The notes: generated by a model from the letters alone, not told the origin. A DNA stretch of 64,000 nt from Sipunculus nudus (GCA_026874595.1 CM049310.1:7626001-7690000), one strand, 5' to 3'; positions 21,747 to 35,000 are shown, numbered from the stretch's first letter. Numbers and translations are program-made.

Positions 21747-24700
21747 TATATATTTATGTCCGATGATGTTCGCGTGAATAGCTATATCACTTTAGTTAAC
21801 GTGCTTATAACAACGGGATGTCATCAATGTCTACACATAAAAGGCTACTTTACTGGCTAAAATGTGAAATTTAATTAAAAAAAACCCCAGAAAACATGAC
21901 CTTGGTGTGATGTTTAAGGGCTTAAGTGCCCAAAGTTATATTAGGATAAAATTACCAGCCACCCAACCTTTCTTTGGCTAACTGGCAACTCTTATAACTG
22001 AAGAAAGTGCGTTATATGTACTATTTCCGTTATATTGATATTTATAGAATTTGATGTAAATTCTTACCACTCAAGTGATTAGGCTCACAGTTAGTTGTGC
22101 ATTGGAAATAGCTAAACAGAGCCGATGGCATTTACTCCGTATCGTAAAATGTAAGCACTGGATGTTAATATGACCATAAGACCTATACACTTAGCGAGAC
22201 ACGAATTTGGCTGAGTGGGCGATGACATTTAAACTATGCTTTTTAAAGATTGTTGGGCTCCTGTTCGCTGCTGTTTCCGCCCGAGAAACTTGCCCTGAAT
22301 CTTTATCCCTTGTTAGGCTTCCCTTCTCAGAATGACTACTCTTTTTAAATTTATACAATGTCCCTCCATCTCTATATTCAGAGCTTATTATCTCATACTT
22401 TTTAAAAATTGCCAGCGTGTTGCAGTAATCTGCAAGATTTTCGCAAATTCACCGTCAAAACATAAGACACATTTTGAAGATATGAACAGAGACAATATCA
22501 GGATAAATTCGGCAATGTCCTTTATTGGGATATTTTCAAGAAAAAATTAAAATGTATACATTTTCTCTAGTTTTAGCAAAACGGGAGCATATATATATAT
22601 ATATATATGAGACATTTGAACATAAAATTATCACGTTAATATTTTATTTTCCTTAGTTTGGACTCGTTTCTGTTATTTAACCCGAGTGTGTTTCAACTAT
22701 GAAGTTTTTATTAGAATTAGAGCTATTTTTTAATACACTTTACTGAATGGTCCAAATGTCACAAGACAAGTTTATCAGCTTCAGACTTCAGACCAAATAG
22801 GAAGCGGGTCATTAACTGCAAACCCTGTTTCGCCTAAAAAAGGGAAATTTTACGACACCATGATGTCCCATTCGAATGCCTGTTATCAGTCTTTTTCTGT
22901 GTGTCACTTGTTTATAACCGCTAAAATGGGCTCAAGCTGCTTTGAAAAAACTTAACCCACTCAGGCTTTTTTTTTTAATCTCTGTTCATTTATTTTTTTT
23001 TTCGTATTTTTTCAAAATATAAAGATGCCTCAAGTAATATGATCTCTTATATGAATATTAGAGATATGTACAAATATGACCAAGTGTCATGTTTATAATA
23101 ATATTTCAGGTTTATTTTATTTTTGTTTTGTTTGGCTAAAAGATATTTTCACCCTTCGAAAATATCACAACTGTCCAATACAGGGATACAAAACATTTGT
23201 ACAGCGGCAGTATAAATAGTCTTTTTTTCATATGCATAAAGTCACATGTTGACAAAGAACGACGGCGGGATGTTTATAGCAGTTTTCTTTTACAAAAGGA
23301 TTCAAGCTTAACCCGACATGATTTTTTCGAGTCCTAACTTCCGAGTGTAAGGACCGCAGAGTCCAACCCCAAAAAGAGCAGACGCGAGTGTAACGTCACG
23401 GATTAAAATAAAGATGATTGATGATTCGATGTAACTCAAGGTCATAGAAAAAAGGTAGAAAGTTGTAAAATATGAATATCATATTTTATTTTCAGATCCG
23501 TTATACCGTATCACTGTTTCATTCTAGGGTGTTCCTCAAAGTAAAAGTTTCTGAGCTGTTTTTATTTTTCGGAAAATATATTGAAAATTGATGTTATCCG
23601 TGGAATGGTCAAACAAAATATATTGTACAGATGATGGAGGGCGAGACAGATATCCCATTGATTATTTTCACAGCGAGGCTTCTTGCAAAAAAAAAAATGA
23701 CTGATATTCTATGAAGCACTGTCCCTGCGGTAATGTGTTCAAAGAGTGCATGTTTTGTCAGCTGTCAGCAAACGTTACACATCGGGATTTCACGATATAT
23801 GTTTCTGTAACGTCATTCCAGCAGAACACCTGCACGGCCGTTTTGTTTATCTTGAACTAAGAAACGCTACAAGCAAGGTTGGTTTGAACATTTGGCCCGC
23901 ATGGCATGTAACACCATTGTAATTTTGGCAGCGAGGTTTTATATGGAATCTCGTCAGACAAAACGCATGTTTTAATATATGATGTATTCTCGAACTGGGA
24001 GGTTTCTTATTAGGAGGCTGTTGATAATATCATGTGATTATTTATAAAATACAAACTTTAAACCCGAAAAGGAAAGTGCATGTCTTTTGTATGAAAGATG
24101 AGAAATATTTTTGATTTGGTTTTTCTTTATCGGGGCTCATACGAGGTTAACCTTTCCAAAATATTCCAGGTATATCAGTTCATTCATAGACCATGTATAT
24201 CGTCATTTGAAGCTACGTTTGGGGGTCGTGTCCAATCACGAATTACACTATTGGCGGGACTTTTCTTTTCGTCTTAATGCCCATTTTTTTCCATGGGTGT
24301 TTCATGTGCCATATTTAGAATATCTCCAAATTATACCTTGTAACAGGTGCTAGTCTGCTGCCTCACTCTCAAAGTGCGTCGCGTACATACATATGCATTC
24401 TCCTGAAATTGGCCAGAGAACACTAGATGAATTACCACAACACTTACGTTCAGTAAGACCAACTTTGCATATCGCACAGTCTGCCATCTCCATTCCCCCC
24501 CCCCCCCCCTGTGACGTCGCCACCCACCTTCCTAATTGTAGTCGGGGGTAAGCATTTGCCGTTAAAAGGAATCTACCGTCGCCCCCCCCCCCCCACTTTT
24601 TTAAGACATACATACTCGCACCTCTAAGTATACCGGCGCTGTAACCACTCCAACAGAAGATCAATCAGTTTTTCGTTAATGAGCGCAAAGACCTCGGGTT

Positions 24701-25811
24701 TTATTACAGCTAATTGCAGCTCATGCCTGATCTTGTCAATAAAATATTTAGCTGTATTAATTATGCAAAAGATTCTTTCATAAAGTTTAATCGAAAATGG
24801 ACTAAACATTTTTAATGATGTATGCACTATTTCAAAACTGATAAGCTGAAACATATGTTTGTTCCCTCCAATGCAAGTTTAAGAAATTCCGAGTAACTAA
24901 CTCGAACTGTAAATCATGAAACAATGACGGAAAACAAATTCGCCCGCTCCAAGTGTTTATCTAAACTAATATTTTTTGGTGTGGCCTAAACACAAATGTA
25001 AAATTCCGTTTCCGCTTCCTGTAGATATTTGAAGACAAGCGTGGCGAATTGGACGAGACGATAACAAGCGCCGTCCCTGGAGGGACATTAACATTGAATA
25101 TTGACTAAAAAAGAACAAGTAACACGGCGCTAATGTGCTCAGAGTCCCTCATATTTTATCAGCAATAACTTTAAGCCCTGGTGAATATGAAGATGCGAAC
25201 GGGCCCTGTTTTTCTCTGATTTATTATCTATTATTTCCGGTTCCGCTCCCCCTTGCTGGTTGTCGTCCCAGGCTGGGATCTTCTAATGGCGCCCCTGAGA
25301 TGCAATGTAACATTATCTTGTATTCCGCTGGCAATATACCAGTCTGTGTCTAATTACACGTCATATATCTGCTTGCGTTTTTAAAAAGTGTAGTGTATAC
25401 TTCTGCAATAAATCTAAGCCCATGCGGTTGTTTATGTTTGGACATTGTATTGATGTCGTTAGTTTTTAACCGGCTGGGAATGTAAAGCTATCTGCCTCAG
25501 CGCCCTTGATCCGGTTCGTAACCACTATCACGACATGATGAAAGTGTTTATTTCTATTTCTGACGATGCTTATTGGCGGGAAAACATAATTTCAAACATA
25601 CCATTTGGAAGATATAAATCTGTCATCCAGTAACCTAAACGTTTCTTCGTATTTTCTCGTCTATTCTAAAGCAACACCACCCGCTTTTTTATAATGCTTT
25701 GGTTAAGCTTTTTATAAGATTTTTTTCTGGCCAGTTTGTGACTTCTTGATAATATCATGCATGGTTAATTATCAATATATTATACTTTGTTTAACAATGT
25801 ACATTTTGCCA

Positions 25812-25869
25812 GTGTTTTGATGAAATATGCCATGCGATCGGTGTTTTGATGTAATATGCCATGTGATCA
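25812..25869 (+). repeat. 29-bp tandem duplication
   Basis: GTGTTTTGATGAAATATGCC and nine more bases (25812-25840) are repeated at 25841-25869 with three substitutions. A partial third unit may follow (GTGCTTTTTGCATGGCC). Confidence 0.85.
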
Positions 25870-27463
25870 GTGCTTTTTGCATGGCCATTGGCCACTTGTT
25901 CATTTAATGGCCAGGGAGCAAGTACCTCCGTCATCGCCAGAAGTTAATCCATGGCTTTGCAAATAATTAAATCATCTAATCCCTGCATCAAGGTCCCCTG
26001 TCTCACAATACCAAGTTTAAACACCATACGACAGAGCCAATGGTGTTTTCTTGGCTGGGACAGATACAAACCAGATTTTAAATATGCATATACACCTAAA
26101 AGTCATATGCAATACAGATACATAAATCACACTTTGAACTTAAGTCCATCGGCATATTTCAGTCACAAGGGTTTCTATTGTGACGCCACAATTTGCTTTT
26201 AAACAAATTAAAAAAATACCAAACTCATTCTCAAGATTTAGTCAATTCAATCCGTATCTTTCCTTAAATATTATTGGAATCAATCACAACCTCTTCAAGC
26301 AAACAAACAAACAAAAAAAAAGACACAAACACTGAGATATATGTACAAATGCAAGATAATTAGCATTGTAAATAAAAATGTTTAAATCAGTCTTAACATA
26401 GAGCGCAATACGTAAATAAAATATTATGTCACGACTAACACTATCAGTGACGTGTTGGTGTGATAACCTCCGGCGATCGTTTGATAATTTACGACTGAAG
26501 CCCTTCTCCCGATTAGCCGCAAATAACATGGCATTACCGCCATTAGCGAACATGTGCTAAAAAAGATTCAATGTTCACATATGAATTAAATATTTGTAAA
26601 CTCTAACGTATACGGTTCTGTTAGAAATACAGTCCCACACAAATAACACCTTTGGCGGAAGTACAAAGCACTCAGAATATTTGACAGTTTCCAACAAAGA
26701 TCATTAATGTTATAAATTGAGAAACGGTGTACAGAAACAATGAGAGATGTCTATATATAGCTAGTTAAGGAGGTCTCAGGTTTTAATTATTGATTTTCTT
26801 TCTTTTTTATATTTTCTTCGATAAATCCTTAGACACAAACATATGTATGAATGAGTTTATTTAATTATCATTTCTGCCCAAATAAATGGTGATTATATGA
26901 ATTTAAAATAATTGTGCCTTATTTTATTCCTTAATCCTCAACACTCCTTTCAATATATGTTTCTAACATATGGAAGACACGTATACTTACCGAAGGAACA
27001 TCAACGTTGTACACCACAAAATTGTCAGATGAATATAATAAATCAAATTAACGTTTTGAACTTGCAGAGGTAGCAATGTCATATCAGTTCTGCTTCATGC
27101 CATTTTATTATCATATATTTTATTATTATACATTTTTTTTTAGAATATAACTTTAGTGTTGCAAGCAACGGGTGAAGATCCAATGAGGCGGTTTTACTTA
27201 TTTAGTGATCCTTATTTGACATACAACCATTCTTACATCATTTCTCCTGCAGTTTGACATAGAGTATTAGACTCGCGATGAAAAATATAAATCTGTCCCT
27301 TCTCAAAATCCTTGAACATTTGTGCATGCTCATGTAACAGATAGGAGACTTTCTTAACAAGACGATGATGATATTTGTCGTTATTTTCTGTGTATTTCAA
27401 TTTTTGCATTTACTTTTGTTTACCGTATCGGCTAATGTGTGATTTATCTGAAAGAGAAGACCT

Positions 27464-27464
<1 letters not shown>

Positions 27465-27496
<32 letters not shown>
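27465..27496. repeat. (AAT)n microsatellite
   Basis: About ten AAT units. Isolated AAT-like words continue for 100 bp, suggesting decay of a longer array. Confidence 0.9.
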
Positions 27497-27678
27497 TACA
27501 ATAATTATTATGTTTAAGTGGTGAAGATGATGATTATGCTGATGAATAATATTATTATATTTCTAAATTCTAATAATAATGTGGTACTCTAATAGAATCC
27601 ACAGGTGAGTGTGCTCCAAATCAAACGCTTGGCAGGGCCCTGAAATGACGTTCATCATAATACAATATACAGAAGAAT

Positions 27679-27726
27679 GTACATGAAAAGGCAAAATATG
27701 AACGTACATGAAAAGGCAAAATATGA
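27679..27726 (+). repeat. 23-bp tandem duplication
   Basis: The 23-bp word beginning GTACATGAAAAGGCAAAATA occurs at 27679-27701 and 27704-27726, identical, with 2 bp between. Confidence 0.9.
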
Positions 27727-28269
27727 CACACAGAAACTCGGAGTTGCCTCAACTGTAACACAGATACAGCTCTGTCTTTGACGATTTATTTATAATGACA
27801 GAGCAGCTGTATGTTCAATCTTGATGTGTGGGTGTATGAATTTTAACTAATAATATATAGATGTCATTAACTGATGAAGCGCCAATGTAAACGTGAAATG
27901 TAAGAAATCGTGTTCATTCGACTTGAAGCATATTATATGAAAGCTAAGACATATCATATTTACAGAGTTAATCGACTTCGCTTGATGAATGTATCAAGGG
28001 AATTATGGGAAATGCTCAATTTAATGCAAGGAGGAATATATGTTCGACCATGTTTGATTGTTTGTCTTCCCATTGAATGACATCAAAAGGGGGTAAAAGA
28101 AAACTGTTCTCCTACCTTTAAGAGATTTTGGCCTTAGTAAAAAGTATTGAATGAGGTCATGAAAAATTCTAGATAAAGTTCAATGTAGAATGTCTCCATC
28201 TCTGCAGCCGTCTCTTCATGCACACCATGGTTAAACCTTCTGTGGGTTCTTCAGTGTCGGGATTGTCCC

Positions 28270-28575
28270 AAATCAGTGACGTATTCGAGTCCACGCCATC
28301 CTAGTCCGAGTCAAAGTCCTAGTCTTTGAGGTTCAATAGCAAGTCCTTCGAGTCCAATAACAATCTCCTCAAGTTAAACAATTTCTTTTCTTTAATTACA
28401 TTTAGCCCCTGATGCAGAACTCAGGCTTGGTATATACAGTCCTTTTTTTAAATATTTTGTTAGTTCAGTTCACTCATGAATGTAAATGACTTTACAGTAT
28501 GTGACGGAGGGACTTTACTGGACTCGAGATGGACTTGGTCTGATCTCTTGAACCCTTGCCGAGTCCGAAAACATG
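28270..28575. repeat. GAGTCC-rich inverted cluster
   Basis: Repeated GAGTCC/GGACTC words occur on the left (28274-28352) and in inverted sense on the right (28510-28566: GGACTCGAG, GGACTTGG, GAGTCCG). This may be a decayed inverted-repeat element. The arms are too diverged to define ends. Confidence 0.35.
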
Positions 28576-30171
28576 TCAAAGGAGGTAATGTTTTCATTCG
28601 TTTCATTTTTGTTGTTGTTTAAATGTTAGCAGGATAACACAATGAAATAAAAACCTAAACCGACCTCCCTCTACAAACCTTGCTGACGGGGTTCGGACAT
28701 GGGCCAGGGTAGACCCCATTTAATTTGGGTACGCATCCAGATAAAGGGCCGGATACATTTATTGTCTCCACAGGAGGGTATGCGATCATTCCCGCTGGTG
28801 TGTGTTTTTGTGTGTGTTTGTCACAACATAACTCACGCAGTCTTGAACGGAAGCTCATGAACATTTCAGGACATCGGAAAGGGGTGAAGGAAGGTGTTTA
28901 TCCAGCATGTTCTGCGGATTCTGGAGCATCTTCAAGGAATATTAACAAATGAACGATCACATATGCACGATTAAATCTGGGAATACGGGACAAAAAATAG
29001 ATGCATGCACGGAGGTGTAGCCTCATGCGCCTCTCATTGTCTCCATTTCACCAGTTCAGATCACGGTCGAAAGTCCAGCACCTCGTAATGCCGGTGTCCT
29101 GTGTGTTCGAAGAGCGTTTTGGAAACGTCTAGTCTAAGTTCTGAGGGGAGTGGATGCAAACTTTGTGGAGACATGTATGCATTGGGAGGCAGATTTCTTG
29201 TATTATTTCATAGTTTGTTCTACCTTGGCGGAATAAACGTTCTGCTTAGTGGCAATTCCCCATTTTATTGCCTCAACATATGCGCAGGCGGAGATATATG
29301 TCCAATGAAAATTTCATCTAGTTTATAATTTCTATATCATTTTTGCCAAGTCCGCAAGTATTCAGCCTTGGTTTGGTTCGTATGAATGCACGCCTCCGCT
29401 CGAAGGATAGACGGGAACTCTCCGGCGGGATTAATCATCTCTTCCGGCAAAAACGATACCATAAAGTTGAGTGGTCCATCTATAAAGACAGATTTTAGCT
29501 GTTATCTGGTCAAAAGGAGAGCAGCCAGGAAACAGTGAATGGCCTTTCTTAGAAGACTTGCACTGTTGAGTTCCGTGCCCTTTCCACCCCCCCCCCCCCC
29601 CTCCCCACCCCATCTTAAAATGAAAACGAACAAAAAGGCAACAAATCACACTTTCCCGAACTGTATGTATTGGTAATTACTTCATTCAACTGCTTTCCCC
29701 TCATGCACAAGCTTAGAGTATAAAGCCCTTTATATTATTCTCCATAATACTCCACCAAAATGACCCGTACTTCATGTTTAATCATGTGAGACTATTTTCA
29801 TCTTTGATTTTTTTTTTTCATCTTCCACATATTGTGCAGTTTTGTTATCCTTCAGTGTTAAAAAAGTCATTAAAATTGTATGTAATATTTGCTATAATAT
29901 GAAAACCTGCATTATTACCGACCTACTCATTCCTATTACAGACCCTTATGTAAGCACAAGTAAAATATCGTTTTACGTTTGTTACGCAAGTAAAGCCTTT
30001 TTTCGTGTTTGATTGTTCAGCTGACCGAACCATTGATTAGACTGGTCCCCTCTCTATTTTTTCTCTATCGATGTGCAATCAACCATTTTTACCGAACAGG
30101 CCAAATTAGTCACTTGTTGGTTAGGTAGAATCTGACAAAAACTGTTTCAAGTGATTGATATTTCCGTGTGC

Positions 30172-30671
30172 TTTTTACCTTAGCTTGCTGAAAGTCAACT
30201 GAGGTAAAGGAATGGCGCTTTGTCCGTCGTCCATTTGGTTGTCGTGCGGTCTGACCGTCTGACCTGGGAGGTCAATAAAAATATCCTTAGAAACCTGAAA
30301 TTAAGTCACTACGACCTATATCCTCCCAGTTATGGGGCTTGTAAGTACCCGCCCCCCCCTACGAATAATTAAAAATTTGATACAAAACCTCGAGTAACTT
30401 GTTAATTAATGCATGGATTGCCATGAATCTTGCCTTGAATATTGACCAGGGTTATCAGTTCTTGAAAACTGGTGGTACCACCTGTGTTGTTTTTCCATTT
30501 TTTACACTTTCTTTTCAGTTTTTAGGCCGTTTAATGACAGTGATAATGTCAGTTTCACTGCTGTGGTTTCATCTAGTGTCCCGAAACCTGGTCTGTTTGT
30601 TTTTATTATTGCTGCTTCCTTCAGGTCCTGAAGACTGGTAGCGCCACCTGTATTTTTTCTATTTTTATGCA
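30172..30671 (+). mobile_element. E2-type element, 5' part (host of a nested E2 copy)
   Basis: Starts TTTTTACCTTAGCTTGCTGAAAGTC, then a GTCCGTCGTCC block, and resembles the 59434-59900 part of the copy near 59 kb. Shared words include AATGCATGGATT, TCTAGTGTCCC and a GGTGG(C/T)(A/G)CCACCTGT block at 30466. It breaks off after TTTTTATGCA, where the 30672 copy is inserted, and continues at 33267. Confidence 0.7.
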
Positions 30672-33266
30672 TTTTTAGCTCAGCTGACTATAAGTCATCT
30701 GAACTATAATCGTGGTCCTTTGTCCGTCGTTCGTCCGTCCGGATGTCCGTTTCGACACCATTGGACCTACGAATCTGAAATTCGGCATACAGTTAGATGT
30801 TCCCAAAATTTCCTACCATGCCGAAAATTGGGTCAATAGGACTTCGTTTCTTTGAGATATTAAGGAAAACCCTCCATTTTTTTTTATTAAAAATCTATTT
30901 TCACACTTCAAAACTGCCTAATATCAAAACCACTCATCTGGTTTTTCTTCATATTTACCGTAAATATTCGTCCATATAATTCCTATTTACTTGCCAGAAA
31001 TTAAGTCAGTAGTATATAATTTAAAAAAGTTATGGGCCCAAACATAATAAACTTTGTAAAAAAATCAGGAAAGATATTTAGTCACTTAAGAGAAAAAGTG
31101 TTAAAGCTAGGGACTTTTTTCAGTAATACAACTTTAGTTAATTCAAATTTAAATGTATACCAAAAATATAAAATTGGTACCTTAAATTTTGTCCAAGTTT
31201 GACCATGCATGTTCCTTCCTTGTAAGAACATTTGATTTAATTTTCACAGTAGGTATACATATAGTTTAATATGTTAAATTCTGAAATTTGAAAGTAAAAG
31301 CTTAAATATTATTCTAGTTATTGAAGTTTTTCTTAGGCTCAAATGTATTTACATTTTAAACCGCCAGACCAGCCATGTCTGGTCCCTACAGCCTTGCCTG
31401 GGTAAAGGTGTTAGTGATGCAACACAGCTGTAAAAATGTAGAATCACGTGGCAACTCTGACCTCCCCCCCCCCCCCCCCCCCGCCTCCCAACCATATATA
31501 TGTTGCATTAGTTACATTCTTTAAATGCATTGCTGTTTCTGATCCGATGTGTACAACTTTTCCAGAATTAAGTGTTATTTTCAGATATTTATTATTTTGC
31601 AAATTTCAAAAAATACAGTTTAAGAAAAAATAAATACGTCTGTGTATATAATGTGATGTTGCCTGAGCAGATTAACTATAAATGTTGATGCAATTTAGAA
31701 TTGTTATCAACTGAAATTTTCAAATATAATCGATATATACTGTAAATGTATAGAAAAATTTATAAATTATGTCCAAAATTTCCCTTAACAAAAATTTGAT
31801 GTATTAAAAAAATGAGGATCTAATGCAAACATTCGTTCAGTATTTTTCTACCTCAGTAGAATGGGAATTAAAGTGATTTGCTTTGTTTTTCTATCTCTCT
31901 GTCTGTTTTTAAATATACAATAATTATGAATAAAACTTTTTTTACTTGCAAGCACTTTTGGATTAAATTTTGTATCCTGTATGTTTATGCAAAGTTGTTG
32001 TAAATTTCCTTACTCCCTGCCACTGAGTATTTGTTTGGGACAGTATTCTTATGGCAACTGCATAAAAATTAATACTGGTTAATAAAGAAAATAAATATAC
32101 AGAGGTACAAAGGTGTTTTAAAACTCTCATCCCCCCCCCCCAACAGGTCCTTCCACCTGTGAGATAGGAACATTATGTTTGTATTTATATGTTTGTATAT
32201 TTAAAAACAATTGATTTAATTAGATAGTGTAAACTGCTGAACTGTCAACAGCTTATCAAAAAGCCAACTAATGATCATGGTAATAGTATAGATCTCATAT
32301 TCACAAACTGCTATAACCTAATATGTTTTAGTTGGTCACAAAATCTAATTTAAGAATGTTCAAAAGTTGATGCGCTGGAATGTTAATTAATATTCCCCCC
32401 CTAGCTGTCAGAGGAACCACAAACAAAAGACCACCTCATGGTTTAGCCATTTATATACATGAACAGGTGAGTCCCCACTTAACCCTTCACCACCACACAA
32501 CACCAGATCAGTCACTTAAGATTGTTTTCCTCTATAGGTCACCCGCATGTCCCATCAGTAACTTCTTATCTGAACTCCCAAGTTTTAGTCTCTCAAGTTG
32601 ACCTCGACCTGCCTATAGTGATCATAGGCAATTTCAATATTGACATTTGTAATATAAATTATAATATATAACACCAAATTTACACAATTATGTCAACTCT
32701 TTAAATGTCAACAACTATTCAGAGAACCAACCAATGACCATGGAAATACCATAGATCTTGCCTTTACTAACTGTTTAAATGCTTCATTTTCAACATTAGA
32801 AAACACATGGTCAGATCACAAGATATTATTAGCATCAATCCACCATTCTTCAATTCAGATAAAACAAGGCATCTTCTCATAGCTTAATCTACCATTTGTT
32901 CTCTATTACTTTTTTGAAACAATCTGTTTCCTCTCCCATTCAGCAACAACTGCTTCCCAAAACATGTCAGTTTTCTACTTTTCCATAATTATTTTGATTT
33001 ATTAAATGTGTATTTTTATACTTGCAAATCTCCACTTCCTTCCTCTGCAATTTACAACATCTAATCATTCCCAATGCAATATTTTAGACACACATTCTTG
33101 TACATATTTGAAATATTGAAACTTCTATATTACTATTCCGCTCAACTACATAATTAATACAAAAATGACATCTGTCAAAATGATATCTTACAGACCTACA
33201 TACGACAATGGTGATACAATTATAGCTGTCACATTCAGCTGAGCGCCGTGACCCATGGGTCCCTTG
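30672..33266 (+). mobile_element. E2 element with both ends, carrying an endonuclease relic
   Basis: A complete-looking 2595-bp copy. It starts TTTTTAGCTCAGCTGACTATAAG, then a short GTCC block and the AT-rich body shared with the other copies, including a 19-base C tract (31464-31482). It ends TTCAGCTGAGCGCC, palindrome GACCCATGGGTC and CCTTG at 33266. AGCTCAGCTGA near the 5' end and TCAGCTGAGC near the 3' end are inverted and set unequal distances from the termini. That is the asymmetric arrangement described for Helentron/Helitron2 elements. The segment 32240-32860 encodes fragments of an AP-like endonuclease, the kind of domain Helentrons carry. Rep and helicase domains are absent, so the copy is non-autonomous or gutted. 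Confidence 0.75.
32240..32860 (+). pseudogene. Decayed AP-like (EEP-fold) endonuclease fragments
   Basis: Translation gives pieces of the exonuclease-endonuclease-phosphatase domain found in LINEs and at the C terminus of Helentron proteins. I see GLAIYIHEQ (about 32437-32465), IVIIGNFNID (32615-32644; families usually have GDFN), PTNDHGNTIDLAFTN (from 32727) and TWSDHKILLASI (the SDH catalytic motif, 32811-32819). The pieces lie in three different frames, so at least two frameshifts have occurred. A second partial copy precedes it: PTNDHGNSIDLIFTN from 32264, so the domain end is duplicated. It is dead as a gene. It could be the element's own remnant or a captured LINE fragment. Confidence 0.75.
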
Positions 33267-33960
33267 TTTCCTGTTTTTTTAGATTGCCAAATTATATTGA
33301 TACAATCAGATTCGCAACTGTGGTGTCATCAAGTGTCCTGAACCCTTTTGTGTTTATTAGGACCACGCTTGAATAATCGGATGCTCTATAGTAATCACCC
33401 TGTCAGGGCGTTTGTCCGTCTGTTTGTCTTTCAGAATGTCCGTCAAATATTTTTTCTAATGACAATTCCAGTTTGGATTGACATATGGATTTCATACTTG
33501 ACTTGTATATGGCCCACCTCAAAAGCAAGAATTCTATTGATTTTGGGGTTACGAGCTCAAAGGTTAAGGCCACAGGACCCACTTCTTTAAATAGATTGTG
33601 GATGAATTTTGGGCCCAACTTTTCAATCCAAACCTTTCAACTTGCTCATATAGCTTTTCTGTCAATAGGGAAAAAACACATGATTGATATTTGGGTCACA
33701 AGGTCAAAGGTCAAGGTCACAGGGACCATCAGTTAACATATTTGTTTCCAGATGATAACACCAGGTTGGATTGAAATAAAAGTTCCAAACTTTAACTGAT
33801 ATATGGCCTACTACTAAAGTAAGAACTCCATGGTTTTTAGGGTCATGAGATCAAAGGTCAAGGTCACAGGACCTACTTCTTTTAAAAGATTGTGGATGTA
33901 TTTAAGCCAAACAATTCATCTCAAATCTTCCGTCTTCCACTTTACCTTAACTGATCATGG
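33267..33960 (+). mobile_element. E2-type element, continuation after nested copy
   Basis: Resumes the host element broken at 30671. GATACAATCAG...TGTGGTGTCATCAAGTGTCC parallels the element's earlier TCAGTTTCACTGCTGTGG and matches the 59 kb copy through GCTCTATAGTAATCACCCTGTC. Two or three decayed units of about 150-175 bp follow, each with (A/G)GTCAAAGGTCAAGGTCACAGG (33701-33722, 33851-33870) and a degenerate version near 33559. The end is not defined, because no terminal palindrome is visible. Confidence 0.65.
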
Positions 33961-34589
33961 AAAATCTTTACTGATAACGTTTGTCAGACAAACTAAAAAA
34001 TGCCTTTAAAGCATGAGAGAAAATTAGTAGCCATCAAAGAGAATCCTGGTGCCATCATTACAAACATGTCATTATGAATTTATTCTGTATGCAAGAAATG
34101 GGGGGGGGGGGGGTTGGAATGTTGCGTTCTTTTATATATTTGTTGTTGAAGTGTATAATCGTGGTGCATTTAGGCGATACTCTACGGAAACATTATCATT
34201 CGGATGGGAAATCCAACACGATTATATTCCCGGTAATACAAGAATATTGTATTTAATACTGCCAATGACGTCACACTTACGTCATACATGTCACATAAAG
34301 CTCTGTCTTCTGTGCAAGGTGATAGTCTTGTAAAATACATAAATCGGCATGTTTATACATTTGCTTTTGCGTCAAGCTTACACTGTTCTTGAGCCATGCT
34401 GTATGCTTTATGTATAACTTTTACCGTTATAATAATTAAATGATAACTTTCTGTCTGATAACCATTCGTTTATCCCATATCTGGTCACTACTTCCTGAAT
34501 TTCTGTTTGAAAGATGGTGAGTCTTCTTTAATGAATCATGGACACTAGCGCCACCAGTTGATTCTTGGAAGAGAGGCTACCAGTTTCCC

Positions 34590-34660
34590 GGTCAAGTGGC
34601 GGATCCAGAGGGGGAGCTTTGGGGGCTGAAGCCCCCCCCCCCCCCCTTCAATGGTGGAAA
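34590..34660 (+). repeat. GGCGGATCCAG-type repeat terminus with C tract
   Basis: GTGGCGGATCCAGAGGGGGAGC followed by GGGGGCTGAAGC and 15 C. The word resembles termini of hAT-like repeats that begin CAGGGGCGGATCCAG. An inverted counterpart lies at 37082-37115. Confidence 0.45.
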
Positions 34661-34849
34661 AATTGTTATCATTATTTCTCAGAGAGGATTTTCATTATAT
34701 TATTTCAGTTGCCGTCATACAAATATCACCTTTTCAAGTTTCAACTGAAACATAAACGTTGAATCCCAAGGAATCGTTAGGAGAGGCGCATGTCTACACC
34801 AGGATCAGGCATCTTTTTATTCCCCGCCGTTAAGTAAGAGGACTACTAA

Positions 34850-35000
34850 AATGGTCCGCGTCTGTCGGTTACTCCGTCCTTTCGTCCACCTGTCCTTCAA
34901 AATCCGTCCGTCCGTCCGTCCCACACCATCACTGATGCCACACTTTCCTGGTTAACATATAGCCGAGGAGCATTGTGGCCCTAAGTCCTTTTGTATTTTT
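34850..35000 (+). repeat. GTCC-rich repeat fragment
   Basis: Contains TAAGAGGACTACTAAAATGGTCCGCG upstream and CCGTCCGTCCGTCCGTCCC near 34905-34922. It resembles the early part of E2-type elements but is too short and diverged to place in the family. Confidence 0.4.

Larger units (their letters stand above)
21747..30171. other. Long unique AT-rich intergenic stretch
   Basis: No gene is recognised in 8.4 kb. It contains three C tracts (24495-24510, 24582-24594, 29587-29601), an AAT microsatellite, two short tandem duplications and a weak GAGTCC inverted cluster. The interval 25020-25340 is less AT-rich and reads like distal regulatory DNA, but I cannot support that claim. A tail-like CTGATGA...GTGAAATG motif occurs near 27870-27896. 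Confidence 0.5.

Noticed and set aside
27860-27900. Another hammerhead-like motif (CTGATGA...GTGAAATG)
   Set aside because: No stem II can be drawn between the two words and no Penelope-type sequence surrounds it.
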